From the NCBI GenBank assembly GCA_045119835.1, contig JBGVED010000027.1, positions 1 through 64,000 on the forward strand: a stretch of 64,000 nt of DNA, given 5' to 3'. This stretch comes from CALVUJ01 sp045119835 (GTDB taxonomy: Bacteria; Bacillota_I; Bacilli_A; RFN20; DUOF01). The notes under the pieces are model-generated. The model did not search any database. It worked only from the letters and a program-made list of their open reading frames with translations, and was not told where the DNA came from. Both the position numbers and the translations under genes were made by a program. Below, in pieces: positions 1-7,572 of this stretch (the stretch's first letter is position 1; the number at the start of each line of letters is the position of its first letter).

Positions 1-41
1 ATAAAAATTATATTTTAAGAGGTAAAAAGGAGAAGAAAAGT

Positions 42-254
42 ATGAATGGTAAAGAAAGACTTATTCAAAATATTAAAGATGTTGGCAAAGCATTGATTGA
101 AGATGCTGAAAATATTGTTAATAGTCATAATCATATCAGAGATATAAGTATCACTTGTTATGTATGGGGTGATGATGTTCATTACAATGTTGACGTAGAG
201 TATTTTCCAAAAGAATTTATTGATAGATTGACTAAAGAAATGACTAGCAAATAA
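42..254 (+). CDS. Small hypothetical protein
   Basis: 70-aa soluble protein with an acidic, helix-prone N-terminal half; I recognise no family. The start is supported by an AGGAGAA Shine-Dalgarno just upstream, itself preceded by the phrase TTTTAAGAGGT that recurs before many genes in this window. It sits 27 bp before a YopX-like gene and probably shares its transcript. The upstream promoter would lie outside the window. Confidence 0.6.
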   Translation: MNGKERLIQNIKDVGKALIEDAENIVNSHNHIRDISITCYVWGDDVHYNVDVEYFPKEFIDRLTKEMTSK

Positions 255-281
255 AAACTTAATTTTAAGAGGTAAAAGTAT

Positions 282-710
282 ATGGAAGAAATAAAATTTA
301 GAGCTTGGTTGTGGAAACATTTAAAAGTAGTAGATGTCACACGTATTGATTTTGAGGCTCAAGAAATCACTTATCAAGAAATTGATTTTGAATATGATGA
401 TGTAATAAGAGAAAAAATAGCATTATTCAAAGATATTTCATTGTTACAATACACAGGTCTTAAAGATAAAAATGGTACAAAAATCTTTGTAGGCGATATT
501 ATAAAACAAACTTATATATACGAAAACAATTTTGAATTTTTTACAAAGGAAATTATTTTAGTGGTTAAATACGAAAAAGAATGGTGTCAATTTATATTAG
601 ACCATTCAAAAGACCCTGATGGGAATTGGGATTCTTTCTGTGAGGTAGATTTAGAAGAATTAGAAGTCATCGGCAACATTTACGAAAATCGTGATTTATT
701 GACCCTTTAA
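282..710 (+). CDS. YopX family protein
   Basis: 142 aa. The pattern LLQYTGLKDKNG..I.VGDII in the middle and EVIGNIYEN at the C-terminus is characteristic of the YopX domain (named from Bacillus phage SPbeta), whose function is unknown. RBS AAGAGGTAAAA precedes the ATG. It is one of two YopX proteins here (the other at 4141-4551), a common situation in Firmicute phages. Confidence 0.85.
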   Translation: MEEIKFRAWLWKHLKVVDVTRIDFEAQEITYQEIDFEYDDVIREKIALFKDISLLQYTGLKDKNGTKIFVGDIIKQTYIYENNFEFFTKEIILVVKYEKEWCQFILDHSKDPDGNWDSFCEVDLEELEVIGNIYENRDLLTL

Positions 711-744
711 AACCATAGTTTTATTACATAAAAATACAATAACA

Positions 745-759
745 TATAACCTTAAGTAT
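745..759 (-). promoter_or_regulatory. Repeated motif, candidate operator
   Basis: On the minus strand this reads ATACTTAAGGTTATA, a copy of the AATAAGGTTATA-type motif found at many intergenic sites here. It lies just upstream of the promoter of the integrase-fold gene, as expected for autoregulation if that gene encodes the cognate regulator (inference). Confidence 0.45.
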
Positions 760-766
760 CAATTAT

Positions 767-795
767 TTGATAATCCCTCATATAAATGATATTAT
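767..795 (+). promoter_or_regulatory. Candidate sigma-A promoter
   Basis: TTGATA (767-772) and TATTAT (790-795) with a 17-bp spacer, upstream of the integrase-fold gene at 838. A second TATAAT at 795-800 overlaps but has no -35 at good spacing. Confidence 0.5.
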
Positions 796-837
796 ATAAT
801 AAAACCTATAATATAAATTTATAAAGGGGCAGATAAG

Positions 838-1791
838 ATGAACGACTATATTCAGGAGTTTATAGATTCTACCGAATCACTCAATACTCGCAAAGTGTTT
901 GTGCATGTGTTCAAAAAAATTGATGCCGATAATATTGAAAATTGCAACCCTATTCAAATGGAGCAATTAATTATTGACAGTCAACCAAATTCACCTAAGT
1001 CGATTATCACAACTATATATGTGCTTTCTGTTTATGCGAAATGGTTGCAAGAAAAAAAGATAATCGACAACGATAATATGTTGCAAATCTTACAATCAAT
1101 TGACAAAAAATTATTATGGAAAAAATGTGCACCGCAAGCTAAAAAGAAATTTATTTCTTATCAAGATTACGAACAAGTCATAAAAGATATAGCTACTTAT
1201 GAAGAATACAACGCATTATATTTTGAATTATTGTTTGCTTGTATTTATGCTGGAATATATTCTGAGGATTTAAGTGTTATAAAAAATTTGCGCAAAAGCG
1301 ATATTCAAGATGATGGTATGATTACTTTGAGAGAAGATAACAATCATATTTATAAAATTAAAGTTTCAGAAAGACTTGCAAAAGATTTAAAACAATTAGC
1401 AACTATAGATGAATGGATTCGTCCAAACAGATTTAGTTTATGTCATGTTGATATGCAAGGTGTTTATCCAGATAGTGTATTTAAAGTAGAGCGTAGAACT
1501 TCAAATTCTGAAAATTCCTATCGTTTTTCCTATTATGCAAAGCTGAGAAAAGTCAGTAAAGAGTACGTAGGACATTCTTTACTCCCGCTCCAATTATATG
1601 CTAGTGGAATTATGCATAGAATTAAAGTGGAATTAGAAAAGAGTAATATTCCATTAGAAGAAGCTTTCGCACAAAACTCACGAAATAGAACAGCTCATAT
1701 GATAATAGAAAAAGAATTGATTCGTTCAAATAGCGGTATTGAAATTGGTAATTTTCGTGAGTTAGTTAAGGGACATCTTAATTCGTTCTAA
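838..1791 (+). CDS. Tyrosine-recombinase-fold protein, candidate MrpR-like regulator
   Basis: 317 aa. The layout resembles a phage integrase: an N-terminal SAM-like helical part (about 1-100), then a domain with YFELLFACIYAGIYSEDLSV at about 130-150, aligning with the 'LLF.tGlR.sEl..L' stretch of tyrosine recombinases. The catalytic Arg is absent there and no clear HxxR or catalytic Tyr context is visible; SLLPLQLYASGIMHR sits where HDLRHTFAS would be. Degenerate integrase-fold proteins are known as regulators in SPbeta (YopR/MrpR master repressor, about 325 aa). It has its own promoter and a copy of the repeated operator-like motif upstream. The regulator role is inference; an inactive integrase remnant is the alternative. 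Confidence 0.55.
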   Translation: MNDYIQEFIDSTESLNTRKVFVHVFKKIDADNIENCNPIQMEQLIIDSQPNSPKSIITTIYVLSVYAKWLQEKKIIDNDNMLQILQSIDKKLLWKKCAPQAKKKFISYQDYEQVIKDIATYEEYNALYFELLFACIYAGIYSEDLSVIKNLRKSDIQDDGMITLREDNNHIYKIKVSERLAKDLKQLATIDEWIRPNRFSLCHVDMQGVYPDSVFKVERRTSNSENSYRFSYYAKLRKVSKEYVGHSLLPLQLYASGIMHRIKVELEKSNIPLEEAFAQNSRNRTAHMIIEKELIRSNSGIEIGNFRELVKGHLNSF

Positions 1792-1867
1792 TTAGATAAA
1801 ATTTCCTACAAACAAATGTTCTATTCGGTATTGTAATATTCTAAATATTATAGTAGTATAATTTTAG

Positions 1868-1922
1868 GAGCAAAGCCACGGAGTATATATTCAATGCTTC
1901 GTGGTGGCGAACCACTATATAT
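1868..1922 (+). ncRNA. Structured 5' leader
   Basis: Two overlapping stems can be drawn: CCACG...CGTGG and the perfect GTGGT-GGCGA-ACCAC hairpin, upstream of the gene at 1948. No T-run follows, so this is not a terminator. It could be a leader structure affecting expression of the next gene. Confidence 0.35.
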
Positions 1923-1947
1923 AACAAGGAAGGAATAGATACAGAAT

Positions 1948-2313
1948 ATGGCTGCTGAAAAAACTTTGATGAAACTTGGTTTTACAAAAGATGAAAACAA
2001 CACGAAATTAAACGAAGTATTTAAGGATAATATCAAACTAAAAGAAATACATATAGATTGCTATCCAACGAATCCTCTTGTTTCTTCACCGCTTCCATAT
2101 ATGCTTCTACTAAGAACAATTGAAAAGAAAATGTTAGTTAAGAATAGTGGAACTCGATTTGTTCTAAAAAAGAATGTTGATGGTTATGATACATACTTTA
2201 TGAATGTTTTATTATCTGATATTGGTGAGTGTTACTATAGTGTTTCTAATGGCTTTTCTGAATTTATCTTAAATATTCAGAATATATATTATAGAATAAC
2301 TGTTTTTAACTAA
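1948..2313 (+). CDS. Hypothetical protein
   Basis: 121 aa, soluble, no family recognised. The ATG is preceded by AAGGAAGGA. A leader of about 150 nt with stem-loops and a TATAAT-like element (about 1857-1862) precedes it, suggesting its own transcript. It lies directly after the integrase-fold gene, where phages often keep lysogeny or exclusion genes, but the sequence gives no functional clue. Confidence 0.55.
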   Translation: MAAEKTLMKLGFTKDENNTKLNEVFKDNIKLKEIHIDCYPTNPLVSSPLPYMLLLRTIEKKMLVKNSGTRFVLKKNVDGYDTYFMNVLLSDIGECYYSVSNGFSEFILNIQNIYYRITVFN

Positions 2314-2330
2314 AAAAATTATATGAAAAG

Positions 2331-2867
2331 GTGATAAATATAGAAACAAAACAACATTTAATTTTGTATTACATTGCTTTTTTAATAATTATATTGATTG
2401 TTATTGGAATTTGGTGTTGTGAACATAAAGATAAAAGCACAACCAATACAACAATAGAAACAGAAAGAATGACAAAAGAAGAAGATAACAGAATGATAGA
2501 GACAGAGACTGACAAGGAGGTAGATACTAATCAGGCTATCGAGCCTGTTAGTTTAGGCAAGTTTAAATTAACCGCTTATTGTTCGTGTGAAATTTGCTGC
2601 AATAAATGGGCTTTAAATCGACCAGTAGATGAAAATGGTAAAGAAATTGTTTATGGCGCTATTAGAGAGAGGCTTAAAGAAGGATATAGTATAGCGGTTG
2701 ACCCAACTGTTATTCCATATGGTACCGAAGTTATTATAAACGGACATACATATAAAGCGCAAGATTGCGGCGGAGCAATTAAAGGGAATAGGATAGATGT
2801 CTATTTTGAAAGCCACCAAACAGCCTTGAATTTTGGTGTTCAGTATGCTGAGGTATTTGTTAAATAA
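2331..2867 (+). CDS. 3D-domain protein with membrane anchor
   Basis: About 178 aa: one N-terminal transmembrane segment (LYYIAFLIIILIVIGIW), an acidic linker, then a 3D (Asp-Asp-Asp) domain with KLTAYCSC, IAVDPTVIPYGTEV and DCGGAIKGNRIDVYF, the fold of YocH/MltA-like cell-wall enzymes. It probably acts on peptidoglycan outside the cell. The start is odd: the Shine-Dalgarno AAAAGGTGATAAAT is followed by ATA at 2340, exactly where related leaders (e.g. 13177) have ATG. The only standard alternative is GTG at 2331, inside the SD. AUA initiation or a weak GTG start must be assumed. Confidence 0.8.
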   Translation: MINIETKQHLILYYIAFLIIILIVIGIWCCEHKDKSTTNTTIETERMTKEEDNRMIETETDKEVDTNQAIEPVSLGKFKLTAYCSCEICCNKWALNRPVDENGKEIVYGAIRERLKEGYSIAVDPTVIPYGTEVIINGHTYKAQDCGGAIKGNRIDVYFESHQTALNFGVQYAEVFVK

Positions 2868-2896
2868 AAAATATTTTAGAAAATTCAAAATATATC

Positions 2897-2950
2897 TTGA
2901 CAAATAATGCATGATGTGTTATAATATATGTGTAACAATTAATGTTATAA
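2897..2950 (+). promoter_or_regulatory. Sigma-A promoter plus repeated motif
   Basis: TTGACA (2897-2902), 17-bp spacer, TATAAT (2920-2925), followed at 2932-2950 by GTAACAATTAATGTTATAA, a copy of the repeated operator-like motif. It drives the cysteine desulfurase gene. Confidence 0.8.
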
Positions 2951-2970
2951 ATAAAAGAAAGGATATAAAA

Positions 2971-2997
2971 ATGAATAGTAGTTATGATTTATCTTGA
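2971..2997 (+). CDS. Putative 8-codon upstream ORF (MNSSYDLS)
   Basis: The well-placed SD GAAAGGATATAAAA is followed by ATG at 2971, opening an 8-codon frame that ends at TGA 2995-2997. It overlaps the start of the cysteine desulfurase (2984) in another frame. The true gene start is fixed by the canonical MIYLDNAAT N-terminus, so ribosomes would load on this short frame first. This suggests translational coupling or attenuation. Confidence 0.4.
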   Translation: MNSSYDLS

Positions 2998-4129
2998 TAA
3001 TGCGGCAACTAATCGTAGTTCTATTGATGATATTATCATTAGTACAATGACAGCAGCAATGAGAGAATGCTGGCAAAACCCTTCAAGTCTTTATGCTACC
3101 GATGTAAAAGAAGAAATTAATAAATGTCGAACCAATATAGCAAAATTTATTGGTGCAAAGTCTGATGAGATTTATTTTGCTAGTGGTGCATCCGAATCTA
3201 ACAATTGGGCAATTCGAGGTTGGGATGATGAGGTTTGGTTAAATACATATAAAACGGCAAATATTATCACAACTCGAATAGAGCATAAATCAATATTAGA
3301 AGTACTTGATAAGGGTAATTTGGGTGCGATAGTAGAATATTGTGATGTAGACGAATTTGGACTTGTTAATTGTGAATCATTAGAACGTATGTTAATAAAG
3401 CGAAAAGGTAATCCTATTTTAGTTAGTGTAGGACTTGCGAATAACGAAGTTGGAGTAATTCAAGACATTAAGAGAATTTCCGATTTAGTTCATAAGTATA
3501 ATGGCGTGCTTCATGTTGATGCAACTCAAGCATTACCTTATATTCCTATTGATGTAGATGAGCTTGGAATTGATTTAATGAGTGCAAGTGGACATAAATT
3601 GTCATCTGTGCTTAAAGGGGTTGGATTTTTATATAAGAAGAATGGCATAAATATTCAACCGCTTATTTACGGAGCACAAGAACTGCATTTAAGAGGTGGG
3701 ACTGAAAATACCTTTGGTATTATTGGACTAAGCAAGGCAATTGACTATTGCGATGTTAGTCAAAAAACGATTGATGAAATGTGTCAGAAGAGAAATTATT
3801 TTATTAACCTTCTTGAGCGTAGATTTGATTGTGAATTAAATGGTGATATCTATTGTAGATTGCCCAATAATATTAATGTGACATTTCCTCAGAATATAAC
3901 TGGAGAGGCACTTTTATATATGCTTGATATAAGTGGCATCCAAATATCGACTGGAAGTGCATGCAATAGCAAAGAAATATCACCCAGTCATGTACTCAAA
4001 GAAATTGGTTTGACAAATGAACAAGCGATGAGAACAATTCGCATAACGTTGTCTAATGATATTACATATGAAGATATAGATAAGGTTATAGAGGAAATTG
4101 ATAAAGCAATTAGATTAATAGAAATATAA
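2984..4129 (+). CDS. Cysteine desulfurase (IscS/NifS-like)
   Basis: 381 aa, full length. PLP enzyme that takes sulfur from L-cysteine as a persulfide. N-terminus MIYLDNAATN is canonical. PLP lysine lies in ASGHKLSSVLKG (K205) and the persulfide cysteine in STGSACNSKEISPSHVL (C327); the H-V-D-A-T-Q PLP-pocket stretch is at 177-182. Sulfur acceptors could be tRNA thiolation or Fe-S assembly (NrdG and the FTR-like protein here need clusters). A more speculative option is a DNA-modification step with the PP-loop proteins at 19092 and 20098. Expressed from the promoter at 2897. Confidence 0.93.
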   Translation: MIYLDNAATNRSSIDDIIISTMTAAMRECWQNPSSLYATDVKEEINKCRTNIAKFIGAKSDEIYFASGASESNNWAIRGWDDEVWLNTYKTANIITTRIEHKSILEVLDKGNLGAIVEYCDVDEFGLVNCESLERMLIKRKGNPILVSVGLANNEVGVIQDIKRISDLVHKYNGVLHVDATQALPYIPIDVDELGIDLMSASGHKLSSVLKGVGFLYKKNGINIQPLIYGAQELHLRGGTENTFGIIGLSKAIDYCDVSQKTIDEMCQKRNYFINLLERRFDCELNGDIYCRLPNNINVTFPQNITGEALLYMLDISGIQISTGSACNSKEISPSHVLKEIGLTNEQAMRTIRITLSNDITYEDIDKVIEEIDKAIRLIEI

Positions 4130-4140
4130 GGAGGAATTAA

Positions 4141-4551
4141 ATGGCATACCGTGTATACGATAATGAACAGAAAAAATGGTTAAAAGAAAACATTTATTTA
4201 AATCCCGATGGAGAACTTTTCTTGATTAAGAAATCTCTGTTTGGAATGGTTAAAATCCCACTGGCACTTTCGCAAGATAGATATATCTATCACGAAGATA
4301 TTAGTCTTACAGATAAAACAGGTAGAGCAGTCTTCGAGGGAGACTATATAAAAGCGATTGTAGGCAAAGTTAATGAAAATGATGAAAATAGTGAAGACAA
4401 AATTGAAATTGGATTAGTTTGTTATGCCCACGACCTGTCAGCTTATATTATTGTCTGTGTAGATTCAGACATTTGGTATACCCTTGGCAATTCAGTTTGC
4501 GAATCCATTGAAATCATCGGTAATGTGTTTGACGGCTATAAAGTAGACTAA
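4141..4551 (+). CDS. YopX family protein
   Basis: 136 aa. N-terminus MAYRVYDNEQKKW, central DISLTDKTGRAVFEGDYIKA and C-terminal IEIIGNVFD match the YopX domain. RBS AAGGAGGAATTAA. It is cotranscribed with the desulfurase upstream (11-bp gap). Function unknown. Confidence 0.8.
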   Translation: MAYRVYDNEQKKWLKENIYLNPDGELFLIKKSLFGMVKIPLALSQDRYIYHEDISLTDKTGRAVFEGDYIKAIVGKVNENDENSEDKIEIGLVCYAHDLSAYIIVCVDSDIWYTLGNSVCESIEIIGNVFDGYKVD

Positions 4552-4588
4552 AAAAGTTAAAAATTTTTAAAAAAAATACACAAAACTA

Positions 4589-4671
4589 TTGACAAACAAA
4601 AAATATTGTAGTATAATATTAGCGTAACTAACTAGTTATGTAATTATTTATGGTAACTAATAATGTTATAA
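4589..4671 (+). promoter_or_regulatory. Sigma-A promoter with two motif copies
   Basis: TTGACA (4589-4594), 17-bp spacer, TATAAT (4612-4617). It is followed by AACTAACTAGTTATG (4626-4640) and GTAACTAATAATGTTATAA (4653-4671), a weak and a strong copy of the repeated motif. It drives the SSB-like/Sak4 replication block. Confidence 0.8.
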
Positions 4672-4700
4672 ATAAAAAAATAAAGGAGAAAGAAAAAATT

Positions 4701-5864
4701 ATGAGCGAAAAGAAAGTAATTCAACGTAGTGATTGGGTTTCACAGTTTACCCTTATCGGTAAACCTGTCATCAATGATTATACATTTAAAATTGATGAAA
4801 AGTCAGAGAAATCAAATTGGGTTTATAACGCCTTAAATCTTGGTATTGACTCTGGTGAAAAATTCGGGACAGTATATGCCGAACTTATGGGAGGATATAG
4901 CGAGGAAAATGAAAACAAAATTTTTGCACACGGCAAAAAAGATGATGGTAGCGATGATTTTGAAAAACAAATAATCGTGGACTGGGATGATAGATTCAAC
5001 GATGATGTACTTGAAGCAATCGGAGACCTTTCATTTATTACTATTGGGTTAGAGAAAACTAACGAAGGTAAAACTTTTTATAAAAAATTCCTTTCAGCAT
5101 ATGATGCTATTGCTTACATTAAAGAACATTTAACTGAAGATGTAGTTGTAAATGTCAAAGGTAGTCTTAAATACTCTACTTATAATAATAATGTTCAAGT
5201 TCGCAAGAATATTACAAGCATTGTGCTTTCTAAAGTAGATGACTCAGCTAACTATAAAGCAACATTTACTCAATCTATTCTTATTGATAAAGACTCTGCA
5301 AGCCTTAAGAATATTGACAAAGACAAAGGAGTTATATTTGTAGATGCAAGAGTGCTTGATTATACAAAAGAAGTAAACGGCGTTGAAGTTAAAGGTCAAT
5401 ATCCTTACAACAAACAATTTGAGTTTGCTATGGACTTCTCTAACGAAGCCGCTTGTAAGAAGATTATGGATAAACTTTTCAAAGTTAAAAAAGATGTTAC
5501 TCAAATTACGTTCGAAGGTGAGTTTGTTGAAGGTGGAGCTGTTGTAACTGCGACTTGGGATGACCTACCAGACGACATTAAAGACCTTGTTGAAACAGGT
5601 GTGTTTAGTAAAGAAGAAGCATTAGCAAAATGTACAGCTAATGGTAGTAGAGAAAGACGTATGGTGCTTAAAAAACCGCAAATTAAACTTGTAGGTGAAG
5701 ACAAAATTCCTGTATTATGCGTTTACCCTGAGAGATATACAGAAGATGACCTTGTACTTGACTATCTTTACACTAACAAAACCAATGATAACAATAAGGT
5801 TGATGACATAGACGCAACCGATATTACAGCAGACGATTCTATGGATTGGCTGAACTCTCTATAA
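4701..5864 (+). CDS. Candidate single-stranded-DNA-binding protein
   Basis: 387 aa from ATG 4701, chosen because AAAGGAGAAAG precedes it; an in-frame ATG at 4650 has no SD and falls in the repeated motif. The domain pattern (VVNVKGSLKYSTYNNNVQVRKNITSI near 170-190) suggests an OB fold. The chain ends in an acidic tail, DDSMDWLNSL, like the protein-docking tip of SSBs. It lies immediately upstream of a Sak4-like ATPase, the usual SSB partner in phage recombination. Family assignment is by architecture and context rather than by a diagnostic motif. Confidence 0.6.
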   Translation: MSEKKVIQRSDWVSQFTLIGKPVINDYTFKIDEKSEKSNWVYNALNLGIDSGEKFGTVYAELMGGYSEENENKIFAHGKKDDGSDDFEKQIIVDWDDRFNDDVLEAIGDLSFITIGLEKTNEGKTFYKKFLSAYDAIAYIKEHLTEDVVVNVKGSLKYSTYNNNVQVRKNITSIVLSKVDDSANYKATFTQSILIDKDSASLKNIDKDKGVIFVDARVLDYTKEVNGVEVKGQYPYNKQFEFAMDFSNEAACKKIMDKLFKVKKDVTQITFEGEFVEGGAVVTATWDDLPDDIKDLVETGVFSKEEALAKCTANGSRERRMVLKKPQIKLVGEDKIPVLCVYPERYTEDDLVLDYLYTNKTNDNNKVDDIDATDITADDSMDWLNSL

Positions 5865-5919
5865 GTAATTTACAGTAATTACGATTTGCAAAAAATGAAT
5901 GAAAAGGAGAAAAAATAGA

Positions 5920-7008
5920 ATGGCTAAATTTGGACGAAAGAATAAAGTATCTCTTAATCCGCTTGACGCAAATATCTGCTTATTAGGTCTTCCTAAAATC
6001 GGTAAGACTACGATTATGAAAGAAATTGCAGAAAAGTTAGTTGGTGGAGATGGTTATTTATTTTTAGAAATGTATCGTGAAAACGGTGCAAAGTACATAG
6101 AAGACATTGTTTATGAAGATGTTCCTGATTGGGATACTTTTGTAGAAATTATTGATGATATTGTTGATAACAGAACAACGGATTATGCAGATTTGAAAGT
6201 TGTAATCTTAGATACTCTTGATAACGCACTACAATTGGCTGAGCAAGAATCTATTAGATTATGGAATAAAGAAAATCCTGCAAAGAGAACTACTGCAATT
6301 AATGCTGCTTGGGGTGGTTACATGAAAGGTCAAGACAAGGCAATGGAACTTCTCCAAGAGCAATTGTTTAGACTAAGAACTGTCGGAGTTGCATTTAGTG
6401 TAATTGGTCACGTTCGCCAAACAACTATTACAGACCCTATTACTAATGAATCATATCAACAAATTACTTCCGATGTTTCTCAAAGATATTTCAATCAATT
6501 AAAGAAAAATATCGACCTTGTTGGTATTGCATACATTGATAGAGAATTGGTTAAAAACAAAGTTAATGGTAAGGAAGTTTCTACGGTTAAATCTGAAACA
6601 AGAAAGATTAAGTTTAGAGATGATAACTATACTGTTGATAGTGGCAGTCGTATGAGTCAAATTGTCAGTGAAATTAATTTTGATGCAGACGAGTTTATTA
6701 AAGCAACGACAGATGCTTTAGAAGCTGAAGTTAAGAAGGGCGGTAAATCAGTAGAAGACCGTAAAAAAGAAAATGAAAAAGAAGAAAAAGAAAATCTTAA
6801 GCGTATTGCCGAAGCAGAGGTAAAAGCAAAGGCGGATAAGAGTCTTGATGAAATTAAATCTCAAATTGTTAGTTTCTTTGTCACAAATAAGACTAATCTT
6901 GACGCTATTAAACCAGTACTCGCAATTTGCAAAGAAAACGGATATAACAATCCACAAGAGATTGATGATATTGAATGTGCTAAGAAAGTCTTGGAGGCTT
7001 GTAAATAA
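5920..7008 (+). CDS. Sak4-like RecA-fold ATPase
   Basis: 363 aa from ATG 5920 (SD AAAGGAGAA at 5903-5910; an upstream ATG at 5899 overlaps the SD). Walker A is GLPKIGKT (23-30), Walker B VVILDTLDNAL near 98, and a sensor-like VIGHVRQTT near 165. The C-terminus carries a charged coiled coil. It fits the single-strand annealing/strand-exchange ATPases (Sak4, a RecA paralogue) that phages encode beside an SSB. It probably works on recombination-dependent replication with the product of 4701. Confidence 0.8.
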   Translation: MAKFGRKNKVSLNPLDANICLLGLPKIGKTTIMKEIAEKLVGGDGYLFLEMYRENGAKYIEDIVYEDVPDWDTFVEIIDDIVDNRTTDYADLKVVILDTLDNALQLAEQESIRLWNKENPAKRTTAINAAWGGYMKGQDKAMELLQEQLFRLRTVGVAFSVIGHVRQTTITDPITNESYQQITSDVSQRYFNQLKKNIDLVGIAYIDRELVKNKVNGKEVSTVKSETRKIKFRDDNYTVDSGSRMSQIVSEINFDADEFIKATTDALEAEVKKGGKSVEDRKKENEKEEKENLKRIAEAEVKAKADKSLDEIKSQIVSFFVTNKTNLDAIKPVLAICKENGYNNPQEIDDIECAKKVLEACK

Positions 7009-7022
7009 TAATTAAAGTTATA
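7007..7022 (+). promoter_or_regulatory. Repeated motif copy (AATAATTAAAGTTATA)
   Basis: A copy of the operator-like motif immediately at the 3' end of the Sak4 gene, upstream of the GC-rich hairpin at 7030-7080. Confidence 0.4.
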
Positions 7023-7029
7023 CCAAAAC

Positions 7030-7080
7030 TATACCCATTGTACCCCTTTGACTTTTTTGTCCGAGGGGTATCGGGGTATA
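7030..7080 (+). promoter_or_regulatory. GC-rich stem-loop in intergenic region
   Basis: ATACCC ATTG TACCCC ... GGGGTA TC GGGGTAT can pair as one long two-part stem around a loop containing TTGACTTTTTT. In this AT-rich genome such paired C4/G4 blocks stand out. No T-run follows it on the + strand, so it is more likely an mRNA structure or operator between Sak4 and the replication genes than a classical terminator. Confidence 0.4.
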
Positions 7081-7107
7081 AGAATATAATAGAAATGGAG
7101 TGAGAAT

Positions 7108-7560
7108 ATGGCTCGAAAAAAGATGACTGAAAAAGAAAAACAAGATTGGGAAGCTCTATACTTCTATGTAAAAGGATTGTTAGGTTATGATGAAAATCAA
7201 GCATTATCTAGCACAATGGTTCTTAGACTTAAAGGATTACTGACTAATAAGTTTATAGAAAATAATAACATTCAAAATGGTGCTAATTATTCTTACGAGG
7301 TAATATTAAATACATTTAAATTTTGTCGTTTTGATATCGAAAAAGCGTTAAGAACTAATAGATTTGCGAACGAATCACATAAATTTAATTATTTATTAAA
7401 AATTATTGAACAAAATATCAATACTGTTTATATGAAAATGAAAAGTGTTGAAAGAGCAAAAGAAAAAGCAAAGAATACACTTGTAGAAACGCCTACACAT
7501 GTTGGTGCTGAATTTAAACCCAAAGAAAAAAAGACAGATAAGTTTTCAGACTTATGGTAA
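7108..7560 (+). CDS. Hypothetical protein, candidate helicase loader
   Basis: 150 aa, basic and helical, no recognised family. It sits 12 bp upstream of the DnaB-like helicase, the usual place for a phage helicase loader or DnaD-like protein, which is the sole basis for the suggestion. RBS GGAGTGAGAAT. The C-terminus KKTDKFSDLW resembles the acidic/aromatic tails of the SSB-like (…MDWLNSL) and RecB-like (…LSWLENI) proteins. Confidence 0.55.
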   Translation: MARKKMTEKEKQDWEALYFYVKGLLGYDENQALSSTMVLRLKGLLTNKFIENNNIQNGANYSYEVILNTFKFCRFDIEKALRTNRFANESHKFNYLLKIIEQNINTVYMKMKSVERAKEKAKNTLVETPTHVGAEFKPKEKKTDKFSDLW

Positions 7561-7572
7561 GCGGGGTTAATA

